In this document: positions 5,674 through 8,236 of the stretch, piece by piece | Numbering within the stretch: position 1 is the first letter of the stretch | How the letters are laid out: the number at the start of each line of letters is the position of its first letter | From: Streptomyces speibonae | GTDB lineage: Bacteria > Actinomycetota > Actinomycetes > Streptomycetales > Streptomycetaceae | Length of the DNA: 8,236 nucleotides | Assembly (NCBI GenBank): GCA_000715605.1 | Contig: KL568528.1 | Location: 13,644-21,879, forward strand | Direction: 5' to 3' | Translations under genes and position numbers: made by a program | The notes under the pieces: generated by a model | Told to the model about the DNA's origin: nothing | Seen by the model: the letters and a program-made list of their open reading frames with translations, nothing else | Databases searched by the model: none

Positions 5674-6129
5674 ATGGAGATGACAGTGCAGCTGACGATC
5701 GACTGCGCCGATCCTCAGCGGATGGTGGCGTTCTGGGCCGAGGCTCTGGGATACGTACCTGAGCCTCCGCCGGCCGGGCACGCCACGTGGCGTGCGTACT
5801 GGAGGGCGGCAGGGGTGCCCGAGGACGAGTTGCCGGACGGTGCCGGGGACATCCCGGAGTCGATCATCGATCCCGCGGGGCGCGGACCGAGGGTGTGGTT
5901 CCAGCAGGTCCCGGAGCCGAAGGCCGCCAAGAACCGGTGGCACTTCGACCTGAAGGCCGGCGGGGGCCGTGATGTCCCGCTGGACGTCCGCGTCCAGCGG
6001 GTCACGGCGACGGTGGAACGGCTCGTCGACGCCGGTGCCACCGTGCTGCGGATCAGGAACGAGCCGGAGACGGGGCTCTACGCCGCCGCGATGCACGACC
6101 CCGAGGGCAACGAGTTCGACGTCGTCTGA
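5674..6129 (+). CDS. VOC family (glyoxalase-like) protein
   Basis: This 151-aa protein matches actinobacterial single-domain VOC/glyoxalase-like proteins. Visible features are the first-repeat start QLTIDCADPQRMVAFWAEAL (6-25) with ALGYVPEP (24-31), PRVWFQQVPEPKAAKNRWHF (72-91) in which H90 and D92 sit at the usual beginning of the second half, and the family ending MHDPEGNEFDVV (140-151), where E144 or E147 lies at the usual metal-ligand position. Members bind a metal or a small hydrophobic ligand; the specific reaction is unknown, and no partner gene suggests one. The frame is open 59 codons upstream, but homology and the -10-like element support 5674; the ATG at 5680 is an alternative. It converges on the Atu4866 lipoprotein gene with 64 bp between stops. 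Confidence 0.88.
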   Translation: MEMTVQLTIDCADPQRMVAFWAEALGYVPEPPPAGHATWRAYWRAAGVPEDELPDGAGDIPESIIDPAGRGPRVWFQQVPEPKAAKNRWHFDLKAGGGRDVPLDVRVQRVTATVERLVDAGATVLRIRNEPETGLYAAAMHDPEGNEFDVV

Positions 6130-6145
6130 GGGCCGCCGCGACGCG

Positions 6146-6194
6146 GACCATGGACGGCGGGCGTGCGGTCGACCACGGACGGCGGGCGTGCGGT
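6146..6194. repeat. Two tandem 24-bp copies, period 25
   Basis: Bases 6146-6169 and 6171-6194 are the same 24 bp apart from one change (T6151 against C6176). The shared core is GGACGGCGGGCGTGCGGT. The second copy runs into the stop codon of the Atu4866 gene at 6194-6196. It looks like a recent local duplication in the convergent spacer. Confidence 0.85.
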
Positions 6195-6616
6195 TAGTCG
6201 CCGGTCGCCGCGCGATGGGCGGCGCTGCCCTCGCGGTAGAAGACGTAGCCGCCGTGGTGCAGGACGTCGCCGTCGAACGTGCCGTCGGCGCTGAAGCCGG
6301 TGTCGTCCTTGTACTCGATGTGGGTGCCGTTCACCCAGTAGCGCCCGGTGTAGGCGGAGGCGCGCGAGCCGCGGGCCTCGTCGTAGCGTCCGTTCGGGAG
6401 GAGTTCCTGCCGGATGTGGTGGTCGGCGGTCACCCACATGCCGACGTAGGGGTGTTCTTCGTTCACTGTCACAGGACTGCTGCTCTCGGTGTCGGTTGCT
6501 CGTGGGGAATGCGCCGCGGCCGTTCCCGACCCGGGGGTGGAGCAGCCGGCGATCAGCGCGGCGGCCAGAAGGGCGACGACCGCGCCGGCGGTACCTCGTA
6601 TGCTGTGCCCGGCCAT
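6194..6616 (-). CDS. Atu4866-domain lipoprotein
   Basis: This 140-aa protein has a lipoprotein signal peptide: short n-region MAGHSIR, hydrophobic AGAVVALLAAALIAG (10-24) and lipobox I22-A-G-C25. A serine/threonine-rich linker (26-52) leads into an Atu4866-type domain (about 57-129) with YVGMWVTADHHIRQELLPNG (57-76), AYTGRYWVNGTHIEYKDDTG (88-107) and GDVLHHGGYVFYRE (116-129). Such domains form a small beta-barrel of unknown function. The start at 6616 is chosen for its Shine-Dalgarno GGAGAG (6620-6625), five bases from the ATG; an in-frame ATG at 6667 would add an arginine-rich stretch unlike a signal peptide. The ATG overlaps the stop of a short upstream ORF as TGATG, suggesting translational coupling. 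The product would be anchored on the outer face of the membrane. Family identity is confident; role is unknown. Confidence 0.88.
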   Translation of the reverse strand: MAGHSIRGTAGAVVALLAAALIAGCSTPGSGTAAAHSPRATDTESSSPVTVNEEHPYVGMWVTADHHIRQELLPNGRYDEARGSRASAYTGRYWVNGTHIEYKDDTGFSADGTFDGDVLHHGGYVFYREGSAAHRAATGD

Positions 6617-6690
6617 CAGCTCTCCGGCACTTCGACGCCGCCTGCCGCGGAAGCGAGGGCGACGCATGACCGTCGACTGCGCTGCTGCAT
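6616..6690 (-). CDS. Short leader ORF coupled to the Atu4866 gene
   Basis: This ORF has 24 codons, starting MQQRSRRSCVAL and ending EVPES. It has an excellent Shine-Dalgarno GGAGGA (6699-6704), eight bases before its ATG, and its TGA shares one base with the ATG of the lipoprotein gene. The downstream Shine-Dalgarno lies inside its last codons, so ribosomes translating it would cover or expose that site. It resembles a regulatory leader in position only; it lacks the RHVDL motif of the known actinobacterial sulfur-gene leader peptides, though it has one cysteine. It could be translated only to couple expression. Short length keeps confidence low. Confidence 0.4.
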   Translation of the reverse strand: MQQRSRRSCVALASAAGGVEVPES

Positions 6691-6804
6691 GGTGTCCGTC
6701 CTCCGCGTTGTCGTGGATTTCGAACGATCCTGGGTCAGCGCAGGGCGCGGGAACAGGCCGCACCCCTCCTGGGAGGAGCACACCCCCTCAGCTGTGCGGG
6801 CACT

Positions 6805-6823
6805 CCGCCCGTCGCGCGGGCGG
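6805..6823 (-). terminator. Hairpin terminator of the GntR gene
   Basis: A perfect 7-bp stem, CCGCCCG (6805-6811) with CGGGCGG (6817-6823), closes a five-base loop directly after the GntR stop at 6825. There is no T-tract on the minus strand. Confidence 0.5.
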
Positions 6824-6824
6824 C

Positions 6825-7322
6825 TCAGCCGTCCGTCGGCAGGTCGTCGATCAGCGGGATGAGCGTCTGCCAGTTCGCCCGGACCGCGGCGGCCGCCCCC
6901 TCCGCGTCGCCGGCCTCGCACAGTTCGATGATCTGCTGGTGCTGGGCGACCGAGGAGCGGCCGGACAGCGAGGAGAACCGCAACCGCACCACCCGGCGCA
7001 GCACGGGCGTGAACTGTTCCAGCACCGCGCGGACCGCCCCGTTGGCGCAGGCCGCGGCGTCGTCGTGACGCAGAGCCGCGGCGAACCGGCTGTTCGCCTC
7101 CCGCATGGTGTCGAGCTTGGCCCGGGAGAGGTTCGGTACCGCGGTCCGTACCGCCAGCTCGTGCATGGCGGCCGTCACCGCCTGGGCGTCATGGGCGGCC
7201 CGCGCGTCCAGCGGGCTGACGATCGTGTGACTGCCCGGCTTGGTCCGCACCAGCCCGATCTGCTCCAGCCGCGCCAGAGCCTCCCGGATCGGGGTACGGC
7301 TGACCCCCAGCCAAGCGGTCAC
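6825..7322 (-). pseudogene. Truncated GntR/FCD transcriptional regulator
   Basis: The frame starts at GTG 7322 and encodes 165 aa. It opens inside the winged-helix: TAWLGVSRTPIREALARLEQ (2-21) is the recognition helix region and IGLVRTKPGSHTIVSP (22-37) the wing. GntR proteins normally have about 40-45 residues before this, including the first DNA-binding helix; these are absent, and the frame meets a TGA nine codons upstream. The FCD ligand domain follows (about 42-160: ITAAMHELAVR-like 50-59, AVLEQFTPVLRR 99-110, SVAQHQQIIELCEAGDAEGA 124-143). Residues 83-95 run LRHDDAAACANGA, whereas relatives carry about 15 more residues here including the D-x-x-F-H metal site, so an in-frame deletion around 7044-7061 is likely. 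Both losses point to a nonfunctional remnant. A chimeric or misassembled contig could also explain the 5' break. Confidence 0.72.
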
Positions 7323-7381
7323 TGTACGCCCACCTGGGGGGCCAGCCCGCCCTCAACGCCTACAGCGGCGTCTTCCAGTGA
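7322..7381 (+). pseudogene. Possible C-terminal remnant of another gene
   Basis: From the point where GntR similarity ends, the + strand reads LYAHLGGQPALNAYSGVFQ and then TGA at 7379-7381. All 19 codons end in G or C, as in real genes of this genome, and the frame is closed by a TGA at 7301 inside the GntR gene. I do not recognise the protein. It could be the tail of a gene fused here by deletion, or a chance frame in GC-rich DNA. The bases 7382-7415 that follow show nothing. Confidence 0.3.
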
Positions 7382-7415
7382 CCCGGGAACGCGTCAGGGG
7401 CCGCGGGGTGCTCCC

Positions 7416-8039
7416 CTACCTGTGGTAGCTGTAATAGCTGTGGACGACGTGATCGGTGTCCACCAGATTGCACCACTGCCGAAGAAACGTGCCGTCGCTC
7501 GGCAGGACCTCCTGGTACACGATCCCGGAACCGTCACCACACAACCCGAAGGAGCACAGGGCCCCTGGCCACGGTACGCCGGTCTCCTCGCCCTTCTGCT
7601 GGAGCCCGTGTTCACGTGCGATCGACTGGGCGATCCTCTCCGCGACGTCCCCGATCGCCTCGTCCAGTGAGCCGTGCCCGGGCCCCTTCGGATCGTTCGC
7701 GAACACGGCATGACGCAGCGAGACGATCCGGGCGGCCGCCGACGACACCTCACGCAACCGCGTCCCCAGACCCTCCAGTTCCGCCCGCACCGCGGCGAGC
7801 GGATCCGCGGTCACCGTCACGGCCCGTTCGCTCCCCGGATCGAAGGCCAGCCACTTCGCCCAGCCGTCCCGCTCGATGTACCGCAGACGACCTTCCAGCT
7901 CACGCGCCCGGTTGCCGCAGGCCCCGCAATAGTCCTCCTCAATCGGCTCGAACCGGTCACCGTCCACACGGGTCAACCGGACACCGACGGCCCCGCAGAA
8001 GTGACAAGCCCGGTCGGGCCTCAGTTTGAACAGACGCAT
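7416..8039 (-). CDS. Zinc-ribbon protein of unknown function
   Basis: This 207-aa protein begins with a four-cysteine zinc-ribbon-like pair, CHFC (C12, C15) and CGAC (C38, C41), spaced 22 residues apart. A predicted helical middle follows (about 42-60 and 78-145, including DPLAAVRAELEGLGTRLREV, 79-98, which could be a short coiled coil). The C-terminal region (150-207) contains further cysteines (C162, C167, C190) and ends in HSYYSYHR. I do not recognise the family. The ribbon suggests a nucleic-acid or protein contact, but no catalytic motif is visible. There is no signal peptide. The ATG at 8039 has no Shine-Dalgarno but TAGCCT lies six bases upstream, matching a leaderless start. The gene stands alone beside the GntR break and the contig end. 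Confidence 0.82.
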   Translation of the reverse strand: MRLFKLRPDRACHFCGAVGVRLTRVDGDRFEPIEEDYCGACGNRARELEGRLRYIERDGWAKWLAFDPGSERAVTVTADPLAAVRAELEGLGTRLREVSSAAARIVSLRHAVFANDPKGPGHGSLDEAIGDVAERIAQSIAREHGLQQKGEETGVPWPGALCSFGLCGDGSGIVYQEVLPSDGTFLRQWCNLVDTDHVVHSYYSYHR

Positions 8040-8045
8040 CCCGGC

Positions 8046-8074
8046 AGGCTAGTTGGAGAGCAAAACCCCGACCA
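8046..8074 (-). promoter_or_regulatory. Promoter with leaderless start for the zinc-ribbon gene
   Basis: On the minus strand, TAGCCT (8051-8046) fits TAnnnT and is followed by exactly six bases and the ATG at 8039. A weak -35 TGGTCG (8074-8069) is 17 bp upstream. Confidence 0.38.
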
Positions 8075-8125
8075 GTACCGAGAAACGACACCGTTCCCGA
8101 CGCTGCCGGTGCTCATCGACACGTC

Positions 8126-8162
8126 AGCCCCCTGCCTACGGGAGACCTGCGGGCAGGGGGCT
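8126..8162 (-). terminator. Strong hairpin after the contig-end gene
   Basis: AGCCCCCTGCC (8126-8136) and GGCAGGGGGCT (8152-8162) are perfect 11-bp complements around a 15-base loop. On the minus strand the hairpin starts 24 bp after the TAA at 8189-8187, the expected place for a terminator. No T-tract follows. Confidence 0.65.
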
Positions 8163-8180
8163 GGATCTGGGCTGGATCTG
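8159..8180. repeat. Perfect 11-bp tandem duplication
   Basis: GGCTGGATCTG occurs at 8159-8169 and immediately again at 8170-8180. It overlaps the last bases of the terminator stem. It is probably a replication slip. Confidence 0.85.
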
Positions 8181-8186
8181 TGCGGG

Positions 8187-8212
8187 TTACTTCTTCTTGC
8201 CCTGGTTCTTGA
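8187..8212 (-). CDS. C-terminal end of an unidentified gene (partial)
   Basis: On the minus strand the frame reads VKNQGKKK followed by TAA (8189-8187), and the terminator-like hairpin lies just downstream. A lysine-rich tail with a stop and terminator is what the 3' end of a real gene looks like. Everything upstream is lost, because adapter sequence begins at 8213. Eight codons do not allow identification. Confidence 0.4.
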
Positions 8213-8236
8213 CTGTCTCTTATACACATCTCTGAG
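8213..8236. other. Nextera transposon/adapter sequence (artefact)
   Basis: Bases 8213-8231 are exactly the 19-base reverse-complemented mosaic end CTGTCTCTTATACACATCT used in Nextera libraries, followed by CTGAG. Translated on the minus strand it gives the MYKRQ / VYKRQ peptide and on the + strand VSYTHL, both well-known adapter artefacts in protein databases. It is not genomic. Confidence 0.97.

Noticed and set aside
6616..6667. Longer Atu4866 start at 6667
   Set aside because: It would place an arginine-rich stretch before the signal peptide and lacks the Shine-Dalgarno seen before 6616.
7396..7417. Possible terminator hairpin at the end of the zinc-ribbon gene
   Set aside because: Only AGGGG and CCCCT pair (5 bp) around a 12-base loop, and the stem includes the stop codon, so it is too weak to call.
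6489..7670. 393-codon plus-strand frame through the Atu4866 start, GntR and zinc-ribbon genes
   Set aside because: It is a shadow of three minus-strand genes and has no recognisable domain.
8021..8227. 68-codon minus-strand frame beginning MYKRQ, and the plus frame 8053-8235 ending VSYTHL
   Set aside because: Both run through Nextera adapter sequence; these peptides are known artefacts.
1..8236. CRISPR array, tRNA, rRNA, insertion sequence, integrase or attachment site
   Set aside because: I saw no regularly spaced repeats, no cloverleaf ending in CCA or with a T-loop GGTTCGAATC-like core, no transposase motif and no flanking inverted repeats. The tandem repeats present have only two copies.

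Overview
The window is high-GC actinobacterial DNA, most probably from Streptomyces. Third codon positions are almost always G or C, start and RBS usage is actinobacterial, and several families are Streptomyces-typical (YbjN-domain protein, AraC/DUF2000 pair, FG-GAP propeller protein, FCD-type GntR regulator). It looks like an ordinary chromosomal region plus the damaged right end of a draft contig. The last 24 bases (8213-8236) are Nextera transposon/adapter sequence, not genome.

Layout, left to right. The tail of an upstream gene (2-58, possibly mshA) overlaps the start of a YbjN-domain gene (51-569, +). An AraC regulator (523-1344, -) overlaps it tail to tail and is divergent from a DUF2000 gene (1394-1816, +). 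A HAD-like gene (1829-2395, +) follows DUF2000. A 79-aa lipoprotein (2338-2577, -) overlaps the HAD gene tail to tail, and upstream of it on the same strand lies a SAM methyltransferase (2656-3429, -). A 316-bp gene-free stretch (3430-3745) carries a methyltransferase promoter and an ECF-sigma-like promoter for a secreted seven-bladed FG-GAP protein (3746-5089, +). Two hairpins separate this gene from a convergent 73-aa Tudor-like protein (5276-5497, -). A VOC/glyoxalase-like gene (5674-6129, +) converges on an Atu4866-domain lipoprotein (6194-6616, -), which a 24-codon leader ORF precedes with a TGATG coupling. A GntR/FCD regulator (6825-7322, -) lacks its N-terminus and appears to have an internal deletion; it abuts what looks like the last codons of another gene on the + strand. 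A zinc-ribbon protein of unknown function (7416-8039, -) and the tail of one more gene, cut by the adapter, close the window.

How the genes work together: the clearest unit is the AraC regulator with DUF2000 and perhaps the HAD gene, a likely local regulator-target arrangement. The rest look like independent single-gene units. Two classes of translation start stand out. Six cytoplasmic-protein genes have an A2/T6 (-10-like) hexamer exactly six bases before ATG and no Shine-Dalgarno, as expected for leaderless mRNAs. The exported-protein genes have good Shine-Dalgarno sites instead. I see no CRISPR array, tRNA, rRNA, insertion sequence, toxin-antitoxin pair or obvious defence or biosynthetic system. 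I did not find a convincing new multi-gene system; the findings below are smaller observations.
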